A DNA stretch of 38,166 nt from positions 1 through 38,166 of IMG/VR virus record IMGVR_UViG_3300036850_000036. The stretch is one strand, 5' to 3'. Below the pieces are notes generated by a model, which saw only the letters and a program-made list of their open reading frames with translations, did no database searches and had not been told where the DNA came from. Every line of letters begins with the position of its first letter. Within the stretch, counting starts at the first letter, position 1. The DNA is from a virus. Of this stretch, positions 6,943 to 14,740 are shown in pieces. A program made the translations under genes and the position numbers.

Positions 6943-7276
6943 CGAACTGAAAGACTTCCGTTACTACGCGGACAAAGCCGAAGCGCTCTGCCTTGCGCTT
7001 GACATGCTTGACCCTGACGACAACGAAGGCGCAAGGCTGGTAATCAGCACCGCTGCTGTGTACGCCGAACTGGCGAAGGCTGCGCCGAAGGCTGGACTCG
7101 GTTGGTGTTCGAACAACTGGAATGCGGAAGATGCCACATACGTGTGCTCGCGCGGATACGGACACGAGGGACCACACCAGCACACCTGGACCGGTGTCAC
7201 GTGGGCACAGGGTGTTGGTATGGACCCATGGAAGTTCAAAGCCAAGCCAGACCGGCCGATGAAGGACAACGACTGA
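6935..7276 (+). CDS. Phage protein of unknown function (113 aa)
   Basis: Helical N-terminus (MSDELKDFRYYADKAEAL), then a C-terminal part with two cysteines and several histidines (GWCSNNWN, YVCSRGYGHEGPHQH) that may bind a metal. The ATG overlaps the previous gene by 8 bases, and the TGA overlaps the next ATG. The metal site is my inference from the Cys/His pattern only. Confidence 0.68.
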   Translation: MSDELKDFRYYADKAEALCLALDMLDPDDNEGARLVISTAAVYAELAKAAPKAGLGWCSNNWNAEDATYVCSRGYGHEGPHQHTWTGVTWAQGVGMDPWKFKAKPDRPMKDND

Positions 7277-7407
7277 TGCCACGATGGTTGGCAGGCGCAT
7301 TGATCGGGTTGGCCGTGAGCCTCACGCTCATCGGACTTCCCGCCTATGGGATCATTCCCCTAGGCGTACTGATCGCTGTCAATGGGCAGCGATGGAACAA
7401 GAGATAA
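7276..7407 (+). CDS. Small membrane protein (43 aa)
   Basis: Reads MPRWLAGALIGLAVSLTLIG, then a second hydrophobic segment IIPLGVLIAVN and a basic end. One long or two short membrane helices. The ATG shares a base with the preceding TGA. It is the first of five tiny membrane proteins between here and 8778. The function is unknown; superinfection exclusion or holin-like roles are possible but not shown. Confidence 0.65.
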   Translation: MPRWLAGALIGLAVSLTLIGLPAYGIIPLGVLIAVNGQRWNKR

Positions 7408-7413
7408 GGACAG

Positions 7414-7626
7414 ATGATGTTGAAATGGCTCGTAGCCGCTCCGATCGTGCTTGCCGCTGGCGCACTGTTCGGCGGTTGGATGCTCATGCTCACCGTAGGC
7501 GTTATCCACGGCGAGTGGCTGCCCATGATGCCGACTATCGGTTATTGGTCGGCTGTGAAGGTGAGCTTCATGCTCTCACTCCTGATGGGCTTGTGCTTCG
7601 GCGCGTCCCGGGCCGGGAGCAACTGA
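7414..7626 (+). CDS. Small membrane protein (70 aa)
   Basis: Two predicted membrane helices: about residues 5-29 (LVAAPIVLAAGALFGGWMLML) and 46-64 (WSAVKVSFMLSLLMGLCFG). AAGGA precedes a double ATG (7414, 7417), and the second gives the better spacing. The stop TGA overlaps the next gene's ATG. No family recognised. Confidence 0.68.
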   Translation: MMLKWLVAAPIVLAAGALFGGWMLMLTVGVIHGEWLPMMPTIGYWSAVKVSFMLSLLMGLCFGASRAGSN

Positions 7627-7760
7627 TGACCGACGACAAACAGAAACTTAACGGCTGTGCCGTAGCGGTGATCATCGCGGCGATGCTCATCGTGGTTCCG
7701 CTCGGAGTGACCGTGTTCTGGATTCTCCTCGAATTCGGTCAGTGGATTGGGAGGCAGTGA
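7626..7760 (+). CDS. Small single-span membrane protein (44 aa)
   Basis: A charged start (MTDDKQKLNGC) is followed by one strong membrane helix (VAVIIAAMLIVVPLGVTVF) and a short end (GQWIGRQ). Start and stop each overlap a neighbour by an ATGA-type junction. The function is unknown. Confidence 0.64.
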   Translation: MTDDKQKLNGCAVAVIIAAMLIVVPLGVTVFWILLEFGQWIGRQ

Positions 7761-7918
7761 TGGGACATCTTCTTGCTTCCGTGTTGCTTGCCGTCTGCGC
7801 TGGTGTCATCACGCACATGCTCAGCTATGAGCACCCGTGGCCGCTCATCGCTGGCGTGATCGTATTCCTCTTCTACTGGGGTGCGGTCGTGCTCGTATTC
7901 GACGCCGACTGGTTTTAG
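7760..7918 (+). CDS. Small membrane protein (52 aa)
   Basis: Starts MGHLLASVLLAVCAGVITH; two hydrophobic helices are separated by SYEHPWP, and it ends FDADWF. The ATG overlaps the previous TGA. GGGAGG lies just upstream. No family recognised. The two-helix hairpin form is compatible with a small holin, but the context is an early operon. Confidence 0.64.
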   Translation: MGHLLASVLLAVCAGVITHMLSYEHPWPLIAGVIVFLFYWGAVVLVFDADWF

Positions 7919-7921
7919 CTG

Positions 7922-8152
7922 ATGACCACACGAACCTACTGCGATGGATGCGGGCACCAAGTAGGGAATACAGCACAGCCGAACTACTGGCACGCGACAC
8001 TCATGGGAGACACGCTCCGCGCGTCTGATGGACGCATGATCGAGTACTCGGGAATCACGGGACAGGTAGGCACGAACCGATCGATTCCGTTGAGCAAGGT
8101 AGACTTGTGCATTCCGTGCATGTCCAAGACACAAGAGGAGAACACGAAATGA
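7922..8152 (+). CDS. Small zinc-binding protein (76 aa)
   Basis: CDGC (residues 7-10) and CIPC (63-66) flank a beta-rich core, giving a split zinc site as in many phage and actinobacterial small proteins. Starts MTTRTYCDGCG. Its codons for KVDLC happen to contain one copy of GGTAGACTT, the repeat core of 480-889. The TGA overlaps the next ATG. Unknown function. Confidence 0.68.
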   Translation: MTTRTYCDGCGHQVGNTAQPNYWHATLMGDTLRASDGRMIEYSGITGQVGTNRSIPLSKVDLCIPCMSKTQEENTK

Positions 8153-8277
8153 ACCAGTATGTTCCGTGGATTGTAGCTGGGATCTGCGTGTCACTGAGTA
8201 TTTGGCAGGGCATTCGGTACTGGCTGAACCGGCCTTCGGTCGTCGTCACTGCCGAGATTGAAGAGGAGACAAAATGA
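8149..8277 (+). CDS. Small single-span membrane protein (42 aa)
   Basis: MNQYVPWIVAGICVSLSIWQ gives one N-terminal membrane helix, followed by a short basic turn and an acidic cytoplasmic tail (AEIEEETK). Both ends overlap neighbours as ATGA. It directly precedes the BldC-like gene, so the two are probably made together. No family recognised. Confidence 0.62.
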   Translation: MNQYVPWIVAGICVSLSIWQGIRYWLNRPSVVVTAEIEEETK

Positions 8278-8450
8278 AAGAGGTCGAAGAACTCATGACT
8301 CCAGGTGAGGTCGGTGCTGCTCTTCGTGTCGATCCGAAGACAGTCACGCGCTGGGCAGAACGAGGGCTCTTGTACTCGATTCGAACCCCAGGCGGACACC
8401 ACCGCTTCCGAAGAGTTGACATCGACGCGATTATGAACGGCGAGAACTGA
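8274..8450 (+). CDS. BldC-like MerR-type DNA-binding protein
   Basis: 58 residues with MTPGEVGAALRVDPKTVTRW (helix-turn-helix), then RGLLYSIRTPGGHHRFRR (wing). This closely resembles the single-domain MerR-family regulator BldC of actinobacteria in length and key residues (DPKTVTRW, TPGGHHRFR). BldC proteins bind direct repeats cooperatively and control development; phage relatives probably regulate phage promoters, or act as excisionase-like DNA-bending proteins. The gene ends the first plus-strand unit and is followed by a strong terminator hairpin. The ATG overlaps the upstream stop. Confidence 0.88.
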   Translation: MKEVEELMTPGEVGAALRVDPKTVTRWAERGLLYSIRTPGGHHRFRRVDIDAIMNGEN

Positions 8451-8466
8451 GCAAAGGTAAGACGTG

Positions 8467-8497
8467 AGACCCGGTGTCCCATCGACACCGGGTCTTT
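8467..8497 (+). terminator. Rho-independent-type terminator after the BldC-like gene
   Basis: AGACCCGGTGTC (8467-8478) and GACACCGGGTCT (8484-8495) form a 12-bp perfect stem around a 5-base loop, followed by TT. It lies 17 bases after the BldC-like stop and before the next gene's ribosome site. Confidence 0.8.
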
Positions 8498-8541
8498 CCT
8501 ATGCTTGGGGTACCGTTCAAAACCTTCCCGAGGAAACCGCC

Positions 8542-8778
8542 GTGTTTTGGTCTGCCCTTTTCATGCTCGGATACGCCCTGTTCGCCACCGGAACGGGAGT
8601 TATCCTGTACAACACCGTCGCTACCATCATGGGCTCACTGCCCGAATCGAAACACCGCAACACCGAAGAGGATGAGATCTGGCGAGATCTTGTCGTCACG
8701 GTGGGGATTGCCGCAATCTGGCCGGTCACGTTCCCGCTCTACCTGGCTAGCCGAGCGGCTGCGCATCCTGTAAGATAG
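8542..8778 (+). CDS. Small membrane protein (78 aa)
   Basis: GTG start at 8542 with GAGGAAA 5 bases upstream; an earlier GTG at 8464 would run through the terminator and is unlikely. Two membrane helices: residues 4-24 (SALFMLGYALFATGTGVILYN) and about 49-70 (VTVGIAAIWPVTFPLYLAS), with a charged middle (ESKHRNTEEDEIW). Fifth of the small membrane proteins here. Unknown function. Confidence 0.68.
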   Translation: MFWSALFMLGYALFATGTGVILYNTVATIMGSLPESKHRNTEEDEIWRDLVVTVGIAAIWPVTFPLYLASRAAAHPVR

Positions 8779-8783
8779 ACAGA

Positions 8784-8803
8784 CGGGGCCCTTCGGGGCT
8801 CCG
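8784..8803 (+). terminator. GC-rich hairpin with TTCG tetraloop before the polymerase gene
   Basis: CGGGGCCC and GGGCTCCG pair (one G-T wobble) around a TTCG tetraloop. TAAGAT at 8771-8776 just upstream could be a -10 box without a clear -35. It may end upstream transcripts or stabilise the 5' end of the polymerase message. Confidence 0.55.
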
Positions 8804-8826
8804 CACCTAAGACGAGAGGATCAAAG

Positions 8827-10638
8827 ATGTTGGAAGGCGTTCAGCTCCATCTAGTCGAGACGTACGAAGACGTTGCTGCGTGCCTCGACTGGCTTTCCGG
8901 GCTCACGTGCTCGCACATCGGTCTGGACACCGAATCCACAGGCCTCGATAAGCTACAGGATCGCGTGAGACTCGTTCAGGTAGGCGACGCCTACCAGGGC
9001 TGGGCGATTCCGATCGACCGATGGAAAGGCATGGTCGAAGAGATCATCACCCGGTGGTCTCGCAAGGGGCGATTCGTTGGGCACAATGCCCGGTATGACG
9101 TTGACATGCTCCGAAACCATGACATCCACGTGCCGGTGCATCTGGTTGATGACACCATGATGTTGGCGCACATCTACGACCCCTCCGTGTCGATTGGACT
9201 TAAGCAGCAATCCGCTAAGCACATCGACCCTCGTGCAGCTGCGATGCAATCACAGCTTGACCAGGTGATGCACTCCGGTGGATACACGTGGGCAACGATT
9301 CCGATCACCGCTACGGGGCCTTGTTCCGTCTACTGGATTTACGGTGCGCTTGACCCCATCCTTACCGTTCGCCTCTGGAATCATCTTGCGCCCCTGGTGC
9401 TTCCTACCGCCTCACGAGCCTACGACCTGGAAGTCTCCACAGGATGGCTCGCTTCTCGGATGGAAGCCAAGGGCGTCGCTTGCGACCGTGAATACACACA
9501 GTCGAAGCGATCCGAGCTTGCCGTGATGTACGACGAGCTGACGAAGCGCGGTTTTGAAGAGTTCGGCGTTGATCTCGGCTCGGCGACACAGGTCGTTGAA
9601 CACCTCATCGCAGACGGAGTGAAGCTCTGGAAACGCACAGACGGGGGCCAGTGGTCTCTGGACAAGTTCGCGCTTGAGGGCATCGACCACCCGTTGTCGA
9701 TCCTGTTGCAGCAGCGCAAGAAGGCCGAAAAGATCAATTCCACCTACCTTAAGCGATTCCTCGAATACTCACAGTATGACGGCCGTATCCACTCCTCTAT
9801 CAACACGCTTGGGTACAAAGAGCAGTCGGCGGGGGCCTTCGGCGTCAAGACGGCGCGCATGAGTAGTTCAAATCCTAACCTTCAACAGCTTACTCGCGTG
9901 GACGACTCCGACCCGCTGAGCATGATTGCGCGGAACTGTATCGTGTCGTCCCCTGAGAGCACGTTCGTGCTCTTCGACTTCGACCAGATCGAGTTGCGTG
10001 TTATGACGCATTTCTCGAAAGACCCTGGACTGTATGAGGCGTTCCTTTCGGATGAGGACTTTTTCGTGTCGCTGACTAAGAAGATTTATCAGGACGAGAC
10101 GATCACCAAGAAGAGCCCGCAACGCAACCTTACGAAGAGCTATACCTACGCCACGTTGTACGGTGCTGGCAACGACAAGCTGGCGACGACCACGAAGCGT
10201 CCGCTTTCGGAGATTGAAAAGCTTGCCGACGACTTCAACCGAGCGTACGCGGGCGTGCCCGCACACCAGCAGAACATTCAGCGGCTGGCAAGTGACCGCT
10301 TCAAGGCCGAAGGGGTGGGTTACGTCAAGTCACCATTGACGGGACGCAAGTTCATGCAGAGCAATCCTCAGCTCTTCTACCAGCTTGTGAACCATCAGAT
10401 CCAAGGGGTTGCTGCTGAGATCATGAAGATGAAGCTCCTTGAGCTTGACGCGGCTGGACTCGGCGATTACCTCGCACTGGTTGTACACGATGAGGCTATC
10501 GCCGATGTTCCGGACAATAGCGTTCCGGACGCGATCGCGACCATGCAAGACGTGATGAACGATGACACCCTGTTGTCCCTTCCGCTTACAGCTGGTGGGG
10601 CAACAGCAACGCGTTGGGCGGAGAAAATTGACATCTAG
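8827..10638 (+). CDS. polA: DNA polymerase I-type (family A) with 3'-5' exonuclease domain
   Basis: 603 residues. Exonuclease motifs: LDTEST (D34, E36), GHNARYDVDML (residues 85-95) and YGALD (Y172, D176). Polymerase motifs: FDFDQIELR (motif A, D384), QRNLTKSYTYATLYG (motif B, about 432-446) and VVHDEA (motif C, D555). There is no 5'-3' nuclease domain, as usual for phage enzymes. The motif B tyrosine at 445 is present. It copies phage DNA in the cytoplasm, probably with the prim-pol and helicase of the opposite operon. The ribosome site GAGAGGA precedes the ATG. The end overlaps the RuvC-like gene by 11 bases. The start of the DNA-metabolism block. Confidence 0.95.
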   Translation: MLEGVQLHLVETYEDVAACLDWLSGLTCSHIGLDTESTGLDKLQDRVRLVQVGDAYQGWAIPIDRWKGMVEEIITRWSRKGRFVGHNARYDVDMLRNHDIHVPVHLVDDTMMLAHIYDPSVSIGLKQQSAKHIDPRAAAMQSQLDQVMHSGGYTWATIPITATGPCSVYWIYGALDPILTVRLWNHLAPLVLPTASRAYDLEVSTGWLASRMEAKGVACDREYTQSKRSELAVMYDELTKRGFEEFGVDLGSATQVVEHLIADGVKLWKRTDGGQWSLDKFALEGIDHPLSILLQQRKKAEKINSTYLKRFLEYSQYDGRIHSSINTLGYKEQSAGAFGVKTARMSSSNPNLQQLTRVDDSDPLSMIARNCIVSSPESTFVLFDFDQIELRVMTHFSKDPGLYEAFLSDEDFFVSLTKKIYQDETITKKSPQRNLTKSYTYATLYGAGNDKLATTTKRPLSEIEKLADDFNRAYAGVPAHQQNIQRLASDRFKAEGVGYVKSPLTGRKFMQSNPQLFYQLVNHQIQGVAAEIMKMKLLELDAAGLGDYLALVVHDEAIADVPDNSVPDAIATMQDVMNDDTLLSLPLTAGGATATRWAEKIDI

Positions 10639-11140
10639 TAACGAATACGTGATCATCGGTATCGACCCCGGTCTCATGACCGGTGTGTTCACCTGGCATC
10701 CAGGGATGGGGAAGGCTCCTGCACTACCTGTATGTGAGCAGTACCAAATTCCTGCTAATGAGGTGATTGATTACTTGTGGGGACTCATGGGAGATTGGCG
10801 TCATTACTGGCTGCCTGATAACATCCATGTCGCCATAGAGAAATACATCATCACGTCGCGCACTGCAAAGCTTTCACAGCAGTCAGACGCTCTGGAGGTC
10901 ACCGGCATCGTGAAAGCCGTGTCGCACCTCCATGGGGTCACCGACGTGCGCCAATACCTGAAGGCTAACCTCAAGTTCGCCTCTGATGACATACTGCGAG
11001 GGGTAGGTTGGTACTCCCCCAAGCTCCGACATGCCAATGACGCAGCCCGACAGGCGTTCGCACTCCTCAAGGACGTGGACTATCCCCGCTGGTCAGAACT
11101 GGTGCGGGGTGCTAAGATGGAAACTAAGACGGAAGGATGA
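10628..11140 (+). CDS. RuvC-like Holliday junction resolvase
   Basis: 170 residues from a TTG start, chosen because GGAG lies 5 bases upstream; a GTG at 10649 is the alternative. It begins MTSSNEYVIIGIDPGLMTGV, the RNase H-fold motif IGIDPG. A second acidic strand is VAIEKYI. A C-terminal HANDAARQAF supplies the DxxR-like acidic and helical end. RuvC-type nucleases cut recombination intermediates and are common beside phage polymerases. It overlaps the polymerase stop, so expression is coupled. Confidence 0.85.
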   Translation: MTSSNEYVIIGIDPGLMTGVFTWHPGMGKAPALPVCEQYQIPANEVIDYLWGLMGDWRHYWLPDNIHVAIEKYIITSRTAKLSQQSDALEVTGIVKAVSHLHGVTDVRQYLKANLKFASDDILRGVGWYSPKLRHANDAARQAFALLKDVDYPRWSELVRGAKMETKTEG

Positions 11141-11143
11141 ACG

Positions 11144-11359
11144 ATGACTGAACCAGAAATCACCCTACACTTGTCACGCCGTGACGTGAGTGTGCTAGCC
11201 GCGAGCATGGGCATGTTCGTGACCTCGACTCATGGGCGCATGTCTTACGAGACGCGCGTAGCGCTGGAAAACGTCTGTCGACAGGCAGGTATCGACCCTA
11301 ACTCAATGTGCGTTCCGTACGAAGAGGATAAGCGCGGCCGGAAGTGGTGGAAGCGATGA
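11144..11359 (+). CDS. Small phage protein of unknown function (71 aa)
   Basis: Starts MTEPEITLHLSRRDVSVLAAS and ends in a basic cluster (EEDKRGRKWWKR). GGAAGGATGAACG upstream gives a good ribosome site. Its end overlaps the SNF2 helicase start. The basic tail suggests nucleic-acid contact. No family recognised. Confidence 0.7.
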   Translation: MTEPEITLHLSRRDVSVLAASMGMFVTSTHGRMSYETRVALENVCRQAGIDPNSMCVPYEEDKRGRKWWKR

Positions 11360-13278
11360 ATGAGATCTATGCCGAGCTTAGCGAAGACGACCGGATCACC
11401 CTGTTCAGCCGCAAGGCGAACGGGGAACCCGACGAAACGCTGTGGAACGACTCTTATCAGATCAAGATGATCCCCGGCAAGAAGTGGGACCGTAAGGCGA
11501 AGCGCTGGACGCTCCCGAAGTCCTATGCCGCGTGCATCGTGCTGCGTGAGTTGTTCGGTGACCGGATCGTTGTCGAGCCTGATCTTGCCGCTTGGGCGCG
11601 TTCGGAGCGATCGCGTCGTGACGAAATGCTGTCACTGCGTAAATCACTGGAACTTGTTGAGGCATCGCCGTTTAAAAACGACCACGACAACATCCTGTAT
11701 CCGTTTCAGATCCCTGGTCGTGACTTCTTGGTCAAAGCTCGCAATGCTCTCATTGGTGACGAGATGGGAAGCGGCAAGACTTTGCAGACACTTTCGGCTA
11801 TTCGAGCTGTCACTTTTGATGAAGAGGCGTTTCCTGTCCTAGTCGTGTGCCCCAATTCCTTGAAACGGAACTGGGAACGCGAGATCAAGCGATGGCTTCC
11901 CGAGGCGAACCCGTTCGTGATCCAAGGGAGCGCCGCGAAGCGACGTACGCAGATCACCGAAGCTGCCGAATCAGACAATGCGATCATCATCGTGAACATC
12001 GAAGCGATGAAGTTGCACTCTCGTCTGTCCGCCTACGGCTCGACGCGCCTCAAGCGCTGCATGGAATGCGAGACGAAAACGCAGCTCGGCACGCCGGATC
12101 TGAAAGAATCTGCCTGCGAGGTGCACGAAAAAGAACTCAACCGCATTCCGTTCCGAGTGTGCGTGTTGGATGAAGCACACAGGGTGAAGGACCCGAACGC
12201 TTTGCAGACGCGTGCCATCTGGAACGTGTTCCACGGCCCTACGGTCAACTACCGATGGGCCCTGACGGGTACCCCCGTGGCGAACCACCCTGGTGACCTG
12301 TGGTCGATCATGTACGCTATCGCTCCCGAAATGTGGCCGGGGAAGTCCGCCTTCGAAGACCGGTACGCGCGTACCGAGTGCAACCACTTCGGCGGGAGAA
12401 CCATCGTGGGGTTGAAAGAGGAGACGAGACAGGAGTTCTTCAAAATCCTTGACCCGCACTTCCGGCGTATGATCAAGGCGGATGTGCTCAAGCAGTTGCC
12501 TGACAAGGTGTTCATGCGCCGTGACGTCGAGATGAGCCCCAAGCAGGCGAAGGCGTACAAGGACATCGCCGAGCAGTTGGTGACGGTGCTTGAGGATGGA
12601 ACGGTACTCGTTGCCAACGGTAACCTCGCAGGAGCCACCCGGTTGCTGCAATTCGCGTCCGCGTATTGCGAAGTCGACCAAGGGGAGACCCCTGATGACC
12701 CCGCCACCTGGATTGTGTCGCTTACCGACAGCCCGAAGTCCTCGAAGATCGATGAACTCATGTCGATCATCGAAGACAACCCCGATAAGCCGCTCGTGAT
12801 CGCAGCGGAGCACCGGCAGCTCATCGACCTTGCGGCCACCCGCATGACCGACGCCGGTATCCCGTTCGCTCGGGTAACGGGTGGTGTGTCTGCGGATGAG
12901 CGTGACGCTGCGGTGCAGGCGTTCCAAGACGGCAAGATCGACTACCTCTTGTTCACGTACAAGGCTGGGGGTGTTGGGCTCAACCTGACGCGCGCTGACA
13001 CCATGGTTCGGTTGCAGCGAAGCTGGTCACTGATTGATAACAATCAGGGCGTTGACCGGATTCACCGGATCGGTTCTGAGGTACACGACAAGGTGACTAT
13101 CATCGACTTGGTAGCCGCTGGGACGATCGAAGAGACGCAACTTGAAAGACTGTACGACAAGGCCGAACGGTTGGAAGAGATCGTGCGCGATCGCGTGAAG
13201 CTGCAAGCGCTCGGTAAGGACACGAGCGCGCTTGACGCTGAGGCGGCACGTATCGAGGCAACAGGATTGATGGGATGA
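11356..13278 (+). CDS. SNF2-family DEAH helicase/translocase with zinc-finger insert
   Basis: 640 residues. Q/ motif I: GDEMGSGKTLQTL (P-loop near residue 135). Motif II: LDEAH near 272. Motif III: ALTGTPVAN. Helicase C-terminal motifs: TYKAGGVGLNLTRAD (V) and GVDRIHRIGS (VI). Between motifs Ia and II lies a CMEC...CEVH insert (about residues 235-257), a probable zinc finger. The N-terminal 80 residues with KKWDRKAKRWTLP resemble the small DNA-binding part of SMARCAL1-like proteins. The C-terminal tail is a helical, charged segment. Phage SNF2 enzymes probably remodel forks or displace proteins. The ATG at 11356 overlaps the upstream TGA, and GGTGGA is the ribosome site. Confidence 0.93.
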   Translation: MNEIYAELSEDDRITLFSRKANGEPDETLWNDSYQIKMIPGKKWDRKAKRWTLPKSYAACIVLRELFGDRIVVEPDLAAWARSERSRRDEMLSLRKSLELVEASPFKNDHDNILYPFQIPGRDFLVKARNALIGDEMGSGKTLQTLSAIRAVTFDEEAFPVLVVCPNSLKRNWEREIKRWLPEANPFVIQGSAAKRRTQITEAAESDNAIIIVNIEAMKLHSRLSAYGSTRLKRCMECETKTQLGTPDLKESACEVHEKELNRIPFRVCVLDEAHRVKDPNALQTRAIWNVFHGPTVNYRWALTGTPVANHPGDLWSIMYAIAPEMWPGKSAFEDRYARTECNHFGGRTIVGLKEETRQEFFKILDPHFRRMIKADVLKQLPDKVFMRRDVEMSPKQAKAYKDIAEQLVTVLEDGTVLVANGNLAGATRLLQFASAYCEVDQGETPDDPATWIVSLTDSPKSSKIDELMSIIEDNPDKPLVIAAEHRQLIDLAATRMTDAGIPFARVTGGVSADERDAAVQAFQDGKIDYLLFTYKAGGVGLNLTRADTMVRLQRSWSLIDNNQGVDRIHRIGSEVHDKVTIIDLVAAGTIEETQLERLYDKAERLEEIVRDRVKLQALGKDTSALDAEAARIEATGLMG

Positions 13279-13279
13279 T

Positions 13280-13438
13280 ATGGCACCGAGCATGCGATAT
13301 GACGACCCGCGCTCGACGCCGGAGTACATCGCCAGCGAAAAAGTACGCAAGCGTCTTGTCAACCGACAGGCGTGGGTGAAAATGTGGTGGCCTCGCATTG
13401 AGGCCGAAGTCAAAGGAGATGAAGAGCATGGCAAGTAA
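13280..13438 (+). CDS. Small basic phage protein (52 aa)
   Basis: Begins MAPSMRYDDPRSTPEYIASE and continues with KVRKRLVNRQAWVKMWWPRIE. Basic and aromatic. The ATG is 2 bases past the helicase stop. The end overlaps the next gene by 11 bases. One of three consecutive proteins of 51-52 residues. Function unknown. Confidence 0.62.
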   Translation: MAPSMRYDDPRSTPEYIASEKVRKRLVNRQAWVKMWWPRIEAEVKGDEEHGK

Positions 13439-13583
13439 GAGCGGGACCAGTAAAGATGAAGGTGGCCTGTACGACCACTACGTGGAACGTCAGAAGCAGT
13501 CCAGAGCACGCAACCCCACGCGCAGCGTGGGCGATGACGACAAGATCAACAAGGCCGACAAGGAAAAGAGGGACAAGCGATGA
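13428..13583 (+). CDS. Small charged phage protein (51 aa)
   Basis: Starts MASKSGTSKDEGGLYDHY and is rich in Lys/Arg/Asp with no hydrophobic core, so it is probably disordered. AAGGAG lies ahead of the ATG at 13428. An earlier in-frame ATG at 13419 is too close to that site. The stop overlaps the next ATG. Function unknown. Confidence 0.6.
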   Translation: MASKSGTSKDEGGLYDHYVERQKQSRARNPTRSVGDDDKINKADKEKRDKR

Positions 13584-13738
13584 GCAACGAACCTGAGTAC
13601 GAACTCGATTTCGTGCGATACCAGGAACTCAAGCCGGTTACGGTGTCCAAGCGCGACGAAAAGTGGATGAACTCGAAGGACGCGCAGCGCGAGGTCAAAG
13701 CACAGGCCAAGGAAGACAGAAAGCGATGGAAGCGGTGA
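13580..13738 (+). CDS. Small charged phage protein (52 aa)
   Basis: Starts MSNEPEYELDFVRYQELKP and ends in a basic helix (AQAKEDRKRWKR). The ATG overlaps the previous TGA, and its last 13 bases overlap the nuclease start. Tight packing supports a real gene. No family recognised. Confidence 0.6.
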   Translation: MSNEPEYELDFVRYQELKPVTVSKRDEKWMNSKDAQREVKAQAKEDRKRWKR

Positions 13739-14706
13739 GGCGGTTCTCGCAGTCGGAGTTCAAGGAATTCCAGTGCAACCGGCGGTGGTGGCTCGCAAGC
13801 TATCGCCGGTTGGCGCCGGTCTCATATGACCCTTCGGGGCCGTTGCGCTCGGGGAGTCGCGTCCATGCTGCGCTTGAAGTGTTCTACGGCCCCGAACCTG
13901 AGGGGACCCTTGACGCTCTCAAGGTTGCACAGGATGCCGACTGGCAGGCGTATCTGAACAACTGCGCGGGACTCGACGTCTATCCGGACGTCGAGGTGTC
14001 GAGGGCGTTCGACAAGGATTGCGAACTCGAAAGGGCGATGCTGGAAGGTTACGCCGACTGGATCGCCGAGTCCGGTGTTGACGCCGGACTGGAGTTCGTC
14101 GCTATCGAGGAGATCGTCTCGGTTCGCGGTTCGGAATTCGCACCAGAGATCGTGGAGCGGTTCGGTGAGTTCGAAGTCGTCGGTAAGCTTGACGCTCGTG
14201 TGCTGCGCCTCATGGACGGCGCTCGAAAGTTCGTCGACCACAAGACCGCTGCCAGCCTCACCACGGCGCTCAAGACATTGCACATGAACCCGCAGATGCT
14301 CCACTATGCGTGGCTTGAACGCCAGACGCAGCCCGAGGGCACGTGGAGCGACGGAGCGCTGTACAACGTTCTCAAGAAAGTCAAGCGCGGCAAGCAGGCG
14401 AAACCGCCGTTCTATGACCGATTCGAAGTGAACCACAACGACGACCAGATCACCACCTACGAGTTGCACATGAAGCGGAAGATCACAAAGATCTTCGAGC
14501 TTGAGGCGTTGCTCGCAAGCGCCCAGCTTGCGGGAGCCTCGGTCGAAGAACAGGCGCACATCGCCGAACCGAGTCCGGACGACACCTGTAGCTGGAAGTG
14601 CCAGTTCTTCACGCTGTGCCCGCTCTACGACGACGGGTCACGAGCCGAAGACATGGTACGCGAGGAGTTCGCCGAGCGTGACCCGCTGGCCCGCTACGCC
14701 TCATGA
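13726..14706 (+). CDS. Cas4/RecB-like PD-(D/E)XK exonuclease with Fe-S cysteines
   Basis: 326 residues from the ATG at 13726 (MEAVRRFSQSEFKEF). Four cysteines fit an iron-sulfur cluster: C17 (QCNRRWW), C288, C292 and C298 (CSWKCQFFTLC). Nuclease core: RVHAALEVF (H47), GKLDARV (D156), FVDHKTA (D171-x-K173) and a QMLHYAWLE helix. The arrangement is that of Cas4, AddB and phage RecB-like exonucleases, which resect DNA ends. The next genes are a Sak4-like ATPase and an SSB, so together they resemble a phage recombination cassette. There are no CRISPR repeats or other cas genes in the window. Confidence 0.88.
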   Translation: MEAVRRFSQSEFKEFQCNRRWWLASYRRLAPVSYDPSGPLRSGSRVHAALEVFYGPEPEGTLDALKVAQDADWQAYLNNCAGLDVYPDVEVSRAFDKDCELERAMLEGYADWIAESGVDAGLEFVAIEEIVSVRGSEFAPEIVERFGEFEVVGKLDARVLRLMDGARKFVDHKTAASLTTALKTLHMNPQMLHYAWLERQTQPEGTWSDGALYNVLKKVKRGKQAKPPFYDRFEVNHNDDQITTYELHMKRKITKIFELEALLASAQLAGASVEEQAHIAEPSPDDTCSWKCQFFTLCPLYDDGSRAEDMVREEFAERDPLARYAS

Positions 14707-14712
14707 TATAAT
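14704..14712 (+). promoter_or_regulatory. Extended -10 promoter for the Sak4/SSB genes
   Basis: TGATATAAT: a perfect TATAAT with the TGn extension, overlapping the end of the nuclease gene. No -35 is clear, as is usual with extended -10 promoters. It is followed by AATTCAGACC, also found after TATAAT at 19904. Confidence 0.65.
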
Positions 14713-14740
14713 TCAGACCTAGACAAAGAGGAAGGACAAG

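Noticed and set aside
8099-8108. Eleventh copy of GGTAGACTTG inside a coding gene
   Set aside because: A single 9-base match in 38 kb is expected by chance at nearly this rate, and it encodes KVDLC in a conserved-looking protein.
13726-14706. Possible CRISPR locus because of a Cas4-like nuclease
   Set aside because: No repeat-spacer array and no other cas gene is present; the neighbours are recombination genes.
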